Shown: positions 6,157-13,447, numbered from the stretch's first letter. The stretch is 13,447 nucleotides of DNA from Muribaculaceae bacterium (GCA_017545095.1 JAFYCU010000186.1:1-13447); one strand, 5' to 3'. Numbers and translations: made by a program. The notes: a model not told the origin generated them from the sequence alone.

Positions 6157-6188
6157 CAAAATTAGTGCAAGTTGAGCGAAAAAGCAAA
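6157..6188 (-). promoter_or_regulatory. Promoter of the SlyD-like gene
   Basis: On the minus strand TTTG (6185-6188) is followed by exactly 20 bases and a perfect TAATTTTG (6157-6164). The transcript should start near 6151, giving a leader of about 24 nt before the ATG at 6127. Both boxes lie inside a module that is duplicated at 6303-6336. Confidence 0.75.
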
Positions 6189-6289
6189 GCTTGCTTTGAT
6201 TTTTGAATAAAATTGGCTGCACCTCAGCAATCGAAGCAAGCTTCATTGCATTCGGTTTGCACAATTTTTCCGAAACGAAGCCTAATTTC

Positions 6290-6305
6290 GACCGCAAAAG
6301 CGGTC
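6290..6305. promoter_or_regulatory. Inverted repeat, possible operator
   Basis: GACCGC-AAAA-GCGGTC is a perfect 6-bp inverted repeat with a 4-base spacer. It lies 36 bp upstream of the TATCTTTG box at 6342, just beyond where the -33 box of the plus-strand promoter would be. That position suits a regulator-binding site; a small hairpin is the alternative. Confidence 0.35.
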
Positions 6306-6341
6306 AACATAGTACAAGCCGAGCGAAAAAGCAAAGGCCAT

Positions 6342-6349
6342 TATCTTTG
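6342..6349 (+). promoter_or_regulatory. Distal promoter box for the DUF2723 gene
   Basis: TATCTTTG followed by C is a perfect Bacteroidetes -7 box, but no TTTG occurs 19-21 bases upstream, so the -33 half is weak. Transcription from here would start near 6355 and give a leader of about 250 nt. Confidence 0.5.
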
Positions 6350-6603
6350 CAGTTTTAGAAACATTGGCACAGGGGGTAAATGTCCGTGGCATGGTGCCTA
6401 CAGTACACTCAAAGAGTGTCCTTTGCGTGTGAGTTGGCCGACGAAAGACAGGATTTTGCAAGATTCCCCATTTTTTGCGCAATTTTGCATTTTTTGGGTC
6501 GGTGGTTGGCTGCGGTGTGGAAGATTTGCCGTAAATTTGCCGATTATTTCGACCTGACTACCGAAAAAACAAGAATCAATACATACATCTTCAAGTTGCA
6601 ACA
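6350..6603 (+). promoter_or_regulatory. Long leader of the DUF2723 gene with a second promoter box
   Basis: This stretch without a confident gene contains a perfect hairpin ACACTC-AAA-GAGTGT (6405-6419). A longer-range pairing GGCAC/GTGCC (6366-6370/6394-6398) and T-rich blocks at 6471-6495 are also present. A second perfect -7 box, TAAATTTG (6532-6539), lies 65 bp before the ATG with a TTG 23 bases upstream, slightly too far for the consensus. A 75-codon frame (6380-6607) ends in the ATGA overlapping the start codon at 6604; its codon choice differs from the neighbouring genes, so I do not call it a gene. Confidence 0.4.
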
Positions 6604-9600
6604 ATGAAGAAATACAAGCTAATCAACAACACGCTGGGCTGGCTCATGTTTGTGGTGGCAGCGGTGACCTACCTGCTCACCATCGAGCCCACAGCCAGTT
6701 TCTGGGACTGCCCAGAGTTTATCGCACAAGGGTTCAAGAGCGAAATTGGTCACCCGCCCGGCAACCCCATTTTCATTCTTGTGGCCCGCTTTGCCACGCT
6801 GTTTGCCGGTGGCGACGTGTCGCTGGTGTCGAAGTGTGTCAACGCCATGTCGGCATTGTTGAGCGCGGCCACCATCCTGTTGCTGTTCTGGACCATCACC
6901 CACCTGGTGAAGAAGCTGCTGGTGGCCGATGGCGAAGAGGACCGCATGACGCTGGCCCAATACTTGATTGTGATGGGTAGCGGTGTGTGCGGTGCGCTGG
7001 CCTACACGTGGAGCGACACGTTCTGGTTCTCGGCTGTGGAGGCCGAGGTGTATGCCTTCTCGTCGTTCTGCACCGCGCTGGTGTTCTGGCTCATCCTCAA
7101 GTGGGAGGACCATGCCGATGAGCCAGGCAGCGACCGGTGGCTCATCTTGATTGCCTATATCGTGGGAGTGTCGCTGGGCGTGCACCTGCTCAACCTGCTG
7201 TGCATTCCCGCCATCGCACTGGTGTTCTACTACCGCAAGTTCCAAAACACCAACGCCAAGGGGTCGCTCATCACGCTGGCCGTGTCGTTTGCCATCATCG
7301 TGCTGGTGCTCTACGGCTTGGAGCCGGGCTTTGTGAAGATGGGTCAGAAGTTCGACCTGCTTGCCGTGAACTCGCTCGGCATGTCGTTCAACATGGGTGT
7401 GCTGCTCTATGCTATCCTGCTGGTGGCTGTGCTGGCTTGGAACATCTTCGAGCTGTATACCCGCAGCAGCGAGCTGCGCATCAAGGTGTCGTTCCTGCTG
7501 GCCGTGCTGCTGAGCGGAATGCTCTTGATTGGCGAGGGATGGAAAGGCATTATCGTGGACCTGGCCATGCTGGGTGCTTTGGTGTGGTATCTGTTCTTCA
7601 GCCAGAAGCGACTGCCTGTGCGCATCCTGAGCAACATCTCGCTATCGATTCTGGTGATTTTCATCGGTTTCTCGAGCTATGCGCTGATTCTGATACGTAG
7701 CAATGCCAACACGCCGCTCGACGAGAACTCGCCCAACAACACCTTTGCGCTGGCCTCGTATCTGAGCCGCGAGCAATATGGCGAGACACCGCTGTTCTAT
7801 GGCCGCACGCTCTTCAGCAACATCGTGTATAAGCAGAAAGGCAATTCACCCACGCTCGAGCCAGTGGTTGACGAGGGTCCCATGCAATATGCTCAGGAAG
7901 TGAAGACCTCTCCCACCGACCCCGACCACTATGTGGAGATGGGCTACAAGCAGAACTACAAATACAGCCCCGAGCAGAACATGCTTTTCCCACGCATCTA
8001 TAGCGAGAGTCACGCCTCGCAATATCAGGAATGGCTGGGCGACTTTGGCACCCAGGTGGATGCGCTGGTGGCCGTGGACGAGGAAGGCAATGCTTTGCAG
8101 CGCGAGCCGGCCATCAAGCCCACCATGCTCGACAACCTGCGCTGGTTTGTGGGTTATCAGCTCAACTACATGTACTGGCGCTACTTCATGTGGAACTTTG
8201 CCGGCCGGCAGAACGACATCCAGGGCATGGGCGAAATCACCCAGGGCAACTGGATTTCGGGCATCCCGTTCATCGACAACCCGCGATTGGGCGACCAGAG
8301 CCTGCTGCCCGACGACTACGGCAAGGGCAACAAGGGTCACAACGTGTTCTTCCTGCTACCGCTGCTGCTGGGCATCGTGGGTCTGCTGTGGCAGGCCTAT
8401 CGTGGCAAGCGCGGCATCGAGCAGTTCTGGGTGGTGTTCTTCCTGTTCTTCATGACGGGCATCGCCATCGTGCTCTACCTGAACCAAACTCCGAGCCAGC
8501 CACGTGAGCGCGACTATGCCTACGCAGGTTCGTTCTATGCCTATGCCATTTGGATTGGTTTGGGTGTGGCCGGCCTGTGGCGCGGTGTGCTGGCCCTGAT
8601 GGCCAAGAAGGACCGCAAGAGCGGCGAGCGCGAGGAACTCGGTCATACCAGCAAGGGCTTGGCCGTGGCTGGCGTGGCTGCACTCATCGGCCTGCTCGTG
8701 CCCCTGCAGATGGTGAGCCAGACCTGGGACGACCACGACCGCAGCGGACGCTATGCCGCACGCGACTTCGGTATGAACTACCTGTCGAGCGTGGATCAGA
8801 ACGGCATTATCTTCACCAATGGCGACAACGACACCTTCCCGCTGTGGTACTGCCAGGAGGTGGAAGGCTACCGTACCGATGTGCGCGTGGTGAACCTGAG
8901 CTACCTGAGCACCGATTGGTATATCGCGCAGATGAAGCGTGCCGCCTACGAAAGCGCTCCGCTCCCCATGCAGGCCACCAATCTCACCTATGCCTATAGC
9001 GAGCGGCAGTACAACTACATCATTCGTGATGAGATGGACACCAGCATGGTGGTGCCTGCCGAAAAATGCATCGAGCAGATTTATGGCCCCGACAACAAGA
9101 AAAACAAGCATGGCGTGAGTGCCATCAAATACCCGCGCTTGTTCATCCCCATCGACGGCGACCAGGCCGTGAAAGCCGGGGTGGTGCCCGCCAATCAGCG
9201 CGACATGGTGCAGGAAAGCATCAACATCGACCTGACCAAGGTGGGCTCGGGTCTCAATTCGAGTCAGCTGATGAGCCTCGACATCATCAACTCCAGCATC
9301 AAAGGCGGTTGGAAACGTCCGTGCTACTTCGCCATGACGGTGCCCGAGAGCTACTACCTGGGGCTCACTCCATATTTGCGCAACACGGGTATGGCCTATC
9401 AGGTGACCCCGCTCTATGGCCTGGGCAACGAGCGCGATATCCAGAGCGCCACCGACAAGATGTATGACATTGTGATGAACAAGTTCCGCTGGGGTGGAAT
9501 CGATGTGGCCAAGCCCGGCGAGCTTTACCTCGACGAGACGGTGCGCCGCATGGTCACCACCGTGCGCAGCTCAATGGTGACGCTGGCCAGCGACCTGATT

Positions 9601-10134
9601 TACGAGGGCGTGATGGCACTGGAGTCGACCAAGAACGGCAACAGTTCCTTTATGGGACAAGATGCCAAGACCTATGCTCAGGACCGCTTCACACGTGCCC
9701 GCAAGGTGCTCGACTTGATGATGGCCAAGCTGCCCACGGCCAACGCGCCGTTCACCGTGCAGATGGGTGAGCGCATCGCGCTCAACTATGCCCGCCTGGA
9801 GCAGTATGCCGGCGACAAGGCTGCAAAAGACATCGCCGTGAAGATTCTTGAACAGGAGGTGCTGCGATATGCCGACTATGTGCGCTTCTACCAGACGCTC
9901 TCGGCTGTGGACTACGACCGCCTCACGCGCTACGACCACTTTATCGACCAACGCTACCTGCCGCTGCTGCTGCAAGACTATGCCGAAATCAACGAAGCTG
10001 GTTTTGATGCACTGCTCAAGAAAGTGCAGGACAAGGGCGTGGACATGCAGCGCACACAGGCATTCCTGATGCCTCAGCAGTCGGCGGCTCCCATCCAACT
10101 GCCGGCAGCCGAGGCCGACTCAACCGTTCAGTGA
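6604..10134 (+). CDS. DUF2723/GT117 family membrane glycosyltransferase-like protein
   Basis: A 1176-aa membrane protein whose N-terminus is a DUF2723 domain (PF11028, CAZy GT117). The human member TMEM260 is a protein O-mannosyltransferase, so a polyprenyl-linked-sugar glycosyltransferase of GT-C fold is likely; the acceptor here is unknown. The first lumenal/periplasmic loop has the family motif FWDCPEFIA (33-41) and HPPGNPIF (50-57), where Asp35 and Glu38 are candidate catalytic acids. About a dozen hydrophobic segments run to residue 703. They are interrupted by a large soluble loop (about 365-580) and followed by QTPSQPRERDYAY (628-640). A soluble C-terminal region of about 470 residues opens with NGDNDTFPLWY (739-749), a pattern I associate with Bacteroidetes members. 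The start MKKYKLINN directly precedes the first helix. A NodB-type deacetylase gene follows after 4 bp. Confidence 0.9.
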   Translation: MKKYKLINNTLGWLMFVVAAVTYLLTIEPTASFWDCPEFIAQGFKSEIGHPPGNPIFILVARFATLFAGGDVSLVSKCVNAMSALLSAATILLLFWTITHLVKKLLVADGEEDRMTLAQYLIVMGSGVCGALAYTWSDTFWFSAVEAEVYAFSSFCTALVFWLILKWEDHADEPGSDRWLILIAYIVGVSLGVHLLNLLCIPAIALVFYYRKFQNTNAKGSLITLAVSFAIIVLVLYGLEPGFVKMGQKFDLLAVNSLGMSFNMGVLLYAILLVAVLAWNIFELYTRSSELRIKVSFLLAVLLSGMLLIGEGWKGIIVDLAMLGALVWYLFFSQKRLPVRILSNISLSILVIFIGFSSYALILIRSNANTPLDENSPNNTFALASYLSREQYGETPLFYGRTLFSNIVYKQKGNSPTLEPVVDEGPMQYAQEVKTSPTDPDHYVEMGYKQNYKYSPEQNMLFPRIYSESHASQYQEWLGDFGTQVDALVAVDEEGNALQREPAIKPTMLDNLRWFVGYQLNYMYWRYFMWNFAGRQNDIQGMGEITQGNWISGIPFIDNPRLGDQSLLPDDYGKGNKGHNVFFLLPLLLGIVGLLWQAYRGKRGIEQFWVVFFLFFMTGIAIVLYLNQTPSQPRERDYAYAGSFYAYAIWIGLGVAGLWRGVLALMAKKDRKSGEREELGHTSKGLAVAGVAALIGLLVPLQMVSQTWDDHDRSGRYAARDFGMNYLSSVDQNGIIFTNGDNDTFPLWYCQEVEGYRTDVRVVNLSYLSTDWYIAQMKRAAYESAPLPMQATNLTYAYSERQYNYIIRDEMDTSMVVPAEKCIEQIYGPDNKKNKHGVSAIKYPRLFIPIDGDQAVKAGVVPANQRDMVQESINIDLTKVGSGLNSSQLMSLDIINSSIKGGWKRPCYFAMTVPESYYLGLTPYLRNTGMAYQVTPLYGLGNERDIQSATDKMYDIVMNKFRWGGIDVAKPGELYLDETVRRMVTTVRSSMVTLASDLIYEGVMALESTKNGNSSFMGQDAKTYAQDRFTRARKVLDLMMAKLPTANAPFTVQMGERIALNYARLEQYAGDKAAKDIAVKILEQEVLRYADYVRFYQTLSAVDYDRLTRYDHFIDQRYLPLLLQDYAEINEAGFDALLKKVQDKGVDMQRTQAFLMPQQSAAPIQLPAAEADSTVQ

Positions 10135-10138
10135 GCCT

Positions 10139-10765
10139 ATGCACTCGCTGGTCGAACGTCCGCCGCTGCTCTACCGCATGCTCTTCCCCGAGACGGTGTG
10201 GCGCATCCACAAGCGCCAGCACACCGTCTACCTCACCTTCGACGACGGCCCGGTGCCCGAAGTCACTCCTTGGGTGCTCGACACACTCGACCACTACGGC
10301 GTGAAAGCCACCTTCTTCTGCGTGGGCGAGAACGTGGAGCGCAACCCCGAGCTGTTTGAGGACATTAAGCGGCGAGGACACAGCGTGGGAAACCACACGA
10401 TGAACCACTTGCAGGGGCGCTTCGTGACCACGAGGCGCTACCTGCTCAACGTGTTCCACGCCCACGAGCTGATACAGTCCAACCTGTTCCGGCCGCCGCA
10501 TGGCCTGCTGCGATGGGGCCAGAGCCGCGTGCTGCGCGAGCGGTTCACCATCATTATGTACGACCTGGTGACACGCGACTACAGCAACAAGCTCACCGGC
10601 GAGCGAGTGTTCGACAATGTGAAGCGGCTCACGCGCAATGGGTCCATCATCGTGTTTCACGACTCGCTCAAGGCCGAACGCAATCTGCGTTATGCACTGC
10701 CGCGAGCCATCGAGTGGTTGCAGAGCCAGGGCTACCGCCTCGCCGCCATCCCCGACAACCTGTAA
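10139..10765 (+). CDS. Polysaccharide deacetylase family protein (NodB homology domain)
   Basis: A 208-aa carbohydrate esterase 4 type protein consisting almost only of the NodB domain. Motif 1 is TFDDGP (33-38; Asp35 base, Asp36 metal ligand). Motif 2 is HTMNH (86-90; both His metal ligands). Motif 3 is RPPHG (118-122), motif 4 lies around YDLVTRDYS (141-149), and motif 5 is IVFHDS (171-176) with His174. All catalytic residues appear intact, so it should remove an N- or O-acyl group from a sugar using a divalent metal. I see no signal peptide or membrane anchor: the N-terminus is MHSLVERPPLLYRMLFP. This suggests a cytoplasmic-side substrate such as a lipid-linked sugar, or an undetected export route. 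Its ATG is 4 bp after the DUF2723 stop, so the two are very likely co-transcribed and perhaps translationally coupled. Its own stop TAATG overlaps another ATG that I do not count as a gene. Confidence 0.9.
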   Translation: MHSLVERPPLLYRMLFPETVWRIHKRQHTVYLTFDDGPVPEVTPWVLDTLDHYGVKATFFCVGENVERNPELFEDIKRRGHSVGNHTMNHLQGRFVTTRRYLLNVFHAHELIQSNLFRPPHGLLRWGQSRVLRERFTIIMYDLVTRDYSNKLTGERVFDNVKRLTRNGSIIVFHDSLKAERNLRYALPRAIEWLQSQGYRLAAIPDNL

Positions 10766-10769
10766 TGAA

Positions 10770-10805
10770 TCTAGATTTTCTAGAGCTTCTAGACCCTATA
10801 GAAAA
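10770..10805. repeat. 9-base tandem repeat between the deacetylase and queG
   Basis: TCTAGA recurs at 10770, 10779 and 10788, and the variant TATAGA at 10797, each followed by three different bases, giving four phased 9-base units. The array starts 5 bp after the deacetylase stop. A similar 9-base spacing of CTAAGG occurs at 4105-4122. Confidence 0.65.
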
Positions 10806-10828
10806 TCCAGCCTATCAAAAAAAGCGTT

Positions 10829-11785
10829 ATGCCCCATTCGCCATCGAGCATTGCTGCGGCCATCAAGGCGCAGGCGGCGAGCCTGGGCTTTGACGCGTGC
10901 GGCTTTGCGCGGGCGCAGCCTGTTGACGAGGTTGCTCGCCAACGTTACCGGCAGTGGCTCAAGAACGGCCATCACGGCTGCATGGAGTGGGCCGCACGCT
11001 ATGGCGAGGTGCGCGACGACCCACGCCTGTTGCTCGATGGGGCACGCACTATTGTGATGCTCGCCATGAACTACCATCCGCCGCGCTTGCAGGCAGCCGA
11101 TGTGCCGCAGTTTGCCACCTATGCCTATGGCCGCGACTACCACGAGGTGCTGCGCGAGCGCATGCAACGGCTGGCGGCATTCATCCACGAAACCACGGGA
11201 GGCCGTTGCCGATGCTGTGTGGACACCGCTCCGCTGCGCGAACGCTATTGGGCACAACAAGCCGGACTGGGATTCATCGGGCTAAACAACCAGCTCATCG
11301 TGCCCGGGCGCGGCTCTTATTTCTTTCTCGGAGCAGTGCTCACCACGCTGGAGTTGCCGCCCGATGCACCCTGCACGCTCTCGTGCGAGGGGTGCGGTGC
11401 GTGCGTGGCCGCTTGTCCCACCGGGGCTTTGAGCGGCGATGGTGCCGCCGACGCGAGCCGATGCCTGTCGTGCCTCACCATCGAATTGCGCGGGCCATTG
11501 CCTGCATGGGCCGGCCAAGCAATGGGCAACTGCGTCTATGGCTGCGATGCCTGCCAGCAGTGCTGCCCGCATAACTGGCAGGCCGCTCCCACCACCGTTG
11601 CCGACCTGCACCCATCGGAACAGTTTCTGCGACTCGATGCCGCAGCCATTCGCCACATGACAGCAGAGGAATTCTCACACCTTTTTGCCCACAGTGCCGT
11701 CAAGCGCACCAAACTCGCTGGACTGCAACGCAACTTAGCCGCCATCGAGGATGCGAAACGCCTCAACAGCTCCCCCACCCTTTGA
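10829..11785 (+). CDS. queG: Epoxyqueuosine reductase QueG
   Basis: A 318-aa cobalamin- and 4Fe-4S-dependent reductase that carries out the last step of queuosine synthesis, converting epoxyqueuosine to queuosine in the tRNA wobble position. Two ferredoxin-like cysteine sets are visible: C186-x2-C189-x2-C192-x3-CP (196-197), and C212, C215, C235, C239, C242 with the pair C245/C246. VDTAPLRERYWAQQAGLGFIG (131-151) is the family signature, with Asp132 as the expected general acid. VKRTKLAGLQRNLAAI (291-306) matches the conserved end of the core. It stops soon after this, so it lacks the C-terminal HEAT-like extension of longer homologues such as E. coli QueG (379 aa). Three extra cysteines (127, 129, 130) directly precede the signature. 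It is third in the plus-strand cluster, 63 bp after the deacetylase. Confidence 0.95.
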   Translation: MPHSPSSIAAAIKAQAASLGFDACGFARAQPVDEVARQRYRQWLKNGHHGCMEWAARYGEVRDDPRLLLDGARTIVMLAMNYHPPRLQAADVPQFATYAYGRDYHEVLRERMQRLAAFIHETTGGRCRCCVDTAPLRERYWAQQAGLGFIGLNNQLIVPGRGSYFFLGAVLTTLELPPDAPCTLSCEGCGACVAACPTGALSGDGAADASRCLSCLTIELRGPLPAWAGQAMGNCVYGCDACQQCCPHNWQAAPTTVADLHPSEQFLRLDAAAIRHMTAEEFSHLFAHSAVKRTKLAGLQRNLAAIEDAKRLNSSPTL

Positions 11786-11812
11786 CCCCGGCATTGGCAA
11801 TGTCTGCATTAT

Positions 11813-11843
11813 TTTGTTGTTCCGAATTATTGTCGTACCTTTG
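11813..11843 (+). promoter_or_regulatory. Promoter of the namZ-like gene
   Basis: TTTG (11813-11816), 19 bases, then a perfect TACCTTTG (11836-11843). Transcription should start near 11850, leaving a leader of about 38 nt before the ATG at 11888. This separates the lipoprotein gene from the queG cluster. Confidence 0.75.
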
Positions 11844-11887
11844 TGGCAACAAGTTATAGAACAATGACCTAACTTAGCTATACGATT

Positions 11888-13111
11888 ATGACTGCATTAA
11901 GAACCAACATGCTTATTTTGTTGTCGGCCATCACGCTGTCGTTGTTGGCGTGTCGGCCTGTCAATGCCGTAACAGCCGATGGTGCTGCCACGGTTTGCGA
12001 CAGCGACTCGGCCGTGGTGGTGGGTGCCGCACGCACCGATGTGTATGTGCCGCTGTTGCGAGGCAAACGACTTGCTCTGCTAAGCAACCAAACGGGTTTG
12101 GTGGGCGACCAACATGTGCTTGATGTCATGCTCGAGCAGGGGCTGAATGTGGTGGTGATTTTCTCGCCCGAGCATGGGTTCCGTGGCAATGCCGATGCCG
12201 GCGAACATGTGGCCAGCAGCGTGGACGAGAAGACCGGCATACCCATCGCTTCGCTCTACGACGGCAAGTCGCCCATGCCCAAACGCGAGACCATGGACCT
12301 CTTTGATGTCATCGTCATCGATTTGCAGGACGTGGGATTGCGCTTCTACACCTACTATGTGACGATGATCAACCTCATGGATGCAGCTGCATTGCACGGC
12401 AAGCAAGTGGTGGTGTTCGACCGCCCCAATCCCAACATCATGACGGTGGACGGCCCCATCCTTGATATGAAACTGAAGAGCGGCGTGGGCCGTCTGCCCA
12501 TTCCCACCGTGTATGGCATGACGATGGGCGAGTTGGCACAGATGGCCAATGGCGAGGGCTGGCTCACCGAGGGCCGCCGTGTGCCACTCACCGTGGTGTC
12601 CTGCCAGCACTACACGCGCCACACGCGCTACCACCTGCCTGTGGCTCCGTCGCCCAACCTGCCCAACATGCTCAGCATCTACCTCTACCCATCCACTTGC
12701 TTCTTCGAAGGCACTCCGGTGAGCCTGGGGCGCGGCACCGACTGGCCGTTCCAGGTCTATGGACACCCCGACATGAAGGGACACGGCTTCACTTTCACCC
12801 CGCGCAGCCGCCCCGGTGCCAAAAAACCTCCGTGCCTCGACCAGGAATGCCACGGTGCCGACCTGCACACGATGGACCCCGAGGCCGCCATCGCTCAAGG
12901 CATCAACTTGGAATACGTTATCGATGCTTACCGCGACCTGAACATCGGCGAGCGGTTCTTCACTCGTTTCTTCGACCTGCTCATGGGCCGCAGCGACATC
13001 AAGCAGATGATTATCGATGGCCGCACAGCAGCCGAAATCAAAGCCACCTGGGCCGACGATGTGGCTCGATTCAAGCAAAAGCGCCAGCCCTACCTGATTT
13101 ACGAAGAATAA
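11888..13111 (+). CDS. namZ: DUF1343 lipoprotein, NamZ-type exo-N-acetylmuramidase (GH171)
   Basis: A 407-aa member of DUF1343 (YbbC/NamZ). Characterised members from Bacillus subtilis and Tannerella forsythia release N-acetylmuramic acid from the non-reducing ends of peptidoglycan fragments. The N-terminus is a lipoprotein signal: a hydrophobic run and then SLLAC with Cys22 as the lipidation site, so it is anchored in a membrane facing the periplasm. Conserved blocks are LALLSNQTGLVG (62-73), SPEHGFRGNADAGEHV (93-108) with a candidate catalytic Glu, and DLQDVGLRFYTYY (144-156). VVVFDRPNP (173-181), YGMTMGEL (208-215) and SPNLPNMLS (257-265) follow. Length and motifs agree with an intact enzyme. 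The start at 11888 is supported by the promoter 45 bp upstream and by the complete signal peptide. A hairpin repeat follows its stop. Confidence 0.92.
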   Translation: MTALRTNMLILLSAITLSLLACRPVNAVTADGAATVCDSDSAVVVGAARTDVYVPLLRGKRLALLSNQTGLVGDQHVLDVMLEQGLNVVVIFSPEHGFRGNADAGEHVASSVDEKTGIPIASLYDGKSPMPKRETMDLFDVIVIDLQDVGLRFYTYYVTMINLMDAAALHGKQVVVFDRPNPNIMTVDGPILDMKLKSGVGRLPIPTVYGMTMGELAQMANGEGWLTEGRRVPLTVVSCQHYTRHTRYHLPVAPSPNLPNMLSIYLYPSTCFFEGTPVSLGRGTDWPFQVYGHPDMKGHGFTFTPRSRPGAKKPPCLDQECHGADLHTMDPEAAIAQGINLEYVIDAYRDLNIGERFFTRFFDLLMGRSDIKQMIIDGRTAAEIKATWADDVARFKQKRQPYLIYEE

Positions 13112-13155
13112 TCAAGATGCGAGAACAGTAGAGCCGCACCCCGGTGCGGCTGATG
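13112..13155 (+). repeat. Heptad fragment plus 3'-end hairpin repeat, copy 2
   Basis: Directly after the namZ-like stop are 14 bases (13112-13125) identical to 5481-5494. The second copy of the 29-bp element (13127-13155) follows, with the perfect palindrome AGCCGCACCCCGGTGCGGCT at 13132-13151. The other copy is at 4175-4203. The stem is strong enough to terminate transcription or protect the 3' end, though no T-run follows. Confidence 0.65.
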
Positions 13156-13423
13156 GCCGAAGCTCAGGTTATCAGACTATGAAGGACAATGAAGGACTAT
13201 CAATGGCAATTGCAACTCTTTGTCAATTAAGGAATTAAAAGACATAAGTGCAAGGCAAATGACGAGTCATGAGTGGCGAGTTATGAGTCCACTTGCATCA
13301 TTACATAAGATAACTGGGAACCAACAGATTGCGAAATTAGTTATATGGTAGGACATAGGAAACACAAGCATTGCTGGCGAAATCAAAATCTTATGTCCTT
13401 ATGTTCTTCTGCCTTAAAAGTTC
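13156..13423. other. Non-coding spacer with short tandem repeats
   Basis: No reading frame here looks like a gene. It holds two 10-base units ATGAAGGAC(A/T) (13179-13198) and four phased heptads beginning GAGT (13264-13291; GAGTCAT and GAGTGGC are the first two). An 8-bp inverted repeat AGGACATA/TATGTCCT (13350-13357/13392-13399) spans 50 bp. I found no consensus promoter for a following gene. Confidence 0.5.
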
Positions 13424-13447
13424 ATGAAGGAGTTTTTTTGCCCGAGA
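13424..13447 (+). CDS. Possible start of a further gene, cut by the window end
   Basis: An ATG at 13424 opens a frame that runs to the window edge (MKEFFCPR). Only eight codons are visible, so this is little more than a possible start, supported only by the A/T-rich spacer before it. Confidence 0.2.

Larger units (their letters stand above)
6156..6336. repeat. Duplicated promoter module and inverted copy
   Basis: A 34-base segment at 6156-6189 matches 6303-6336 at 27 of 34 positions and shares the run GAGCGAAAAAGCAAAG. A shorter related unit lies inverted at 6240-6262 (minus strand GTGCAAACCGAATG…). Between them is a self-complementary stretch, GCAAT-c-GAAGC-AA-GCTTC-ATTGC (6227-6249). The first copy contains the FKBP promoter; the matching positions of the second copy have lost the TAnnTTTG box. 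The region therefore looks like an intergenic repeat that carries promoter boxes. Confidence 0.6.

Noticed and set aside
6380..6607. 75-codon frame overlapping the DUF2723 start by ATGA
   Set aside because: Codon choice differs from neighbouring genes, it contains a promoter box, and there is no recognisable domain. Kept only as a finding.
10765..10893. Short frame starting in the TAATG at the deacetylase stop
   Set aside because: It is built from the 9-base TCTAGA repeat and then runs out of frame into queG, so it is most likely chance.

Overview
The window looks like ordinary chromosome from a high-GC member of the Bacteroidales; Muribaculaceae or Prevotellaceae would fit, but I cannot place it more finely. 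Three things point this way. The start sites lack Shine-Dalgarno sequences. Several promoters match the Bacteroidetes consensus (TTTG, 19-21 bases, TAnnTTTG). The gene set includes a DUF2723/GT117 membrane protein with the QPRERDYA and GDNDTFPLWY signatures, a DUF1343 (NamZ-type) lipoprotein, and a SlyD-type FKBP with a Cys/His tail. I see no transposase, integrase, phage gene, CRISPR array, tRNA or rRNA.

Layout. Positions 162-704 (+) hold an acidic orphan protein with a cysteine cluster. It converges on a basic orphan protein at 800-1552 (-), and a perfect 30-bp palindrome lies between them. The basic orphan is preceded by a leader of about 270 nt with its own good promoter, several stem-loops and a 78-codon reading frame interrupted by one TAA; this is the least explained part of the window. 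From 6127 down to 1977, four minus-strand genes follow one another: SlyD-like FKBP, ObgE GTPase, a secreted LD-carboxypeptidase, and a YbhN/UPF0104-type membrane protein. A divergent promoter region at about 6128-6603 separates them from a plus-strand cluster: the 1176-aa DUF2723/GT117 protein, a NodB-type deacetylase 4 bp downstream, and QueG. A DUF1343/NamZ lipoprotein with its own promoter follows. The last 336 bp are non-coding apart from a possible gene start at the very end.

How the genes fit together. Most act at the cell envelope. LD-carboxypeptidase and NamZ both trim peptidoglycan fragments. GT117 and the deacetylase probably act on one glycan pathway. The YbhN-like protein is of a type linked to lipid or polyprenyl-linked substrates. 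ObgE (ribosome/GTPase), SlyD (protein folding and metal binding) and QueG (tRNA queuosine) are housekeeping genes.

The most unusual content lies between genes. The spacers carry short imperfect tandem repeats of period 7, 9 and 10. A composite element (purine-rich heptads, a GC-rich hairpin, then TTGTAGC heptads) occurs twice, with a partial third copy. A 29-bp hairpin sequence lies just after the stop codons of both obgE and the namZ-like gene, in the same orientation relative to each. These look like a dispersed intergenic repeat family comparable in style to REP elements.
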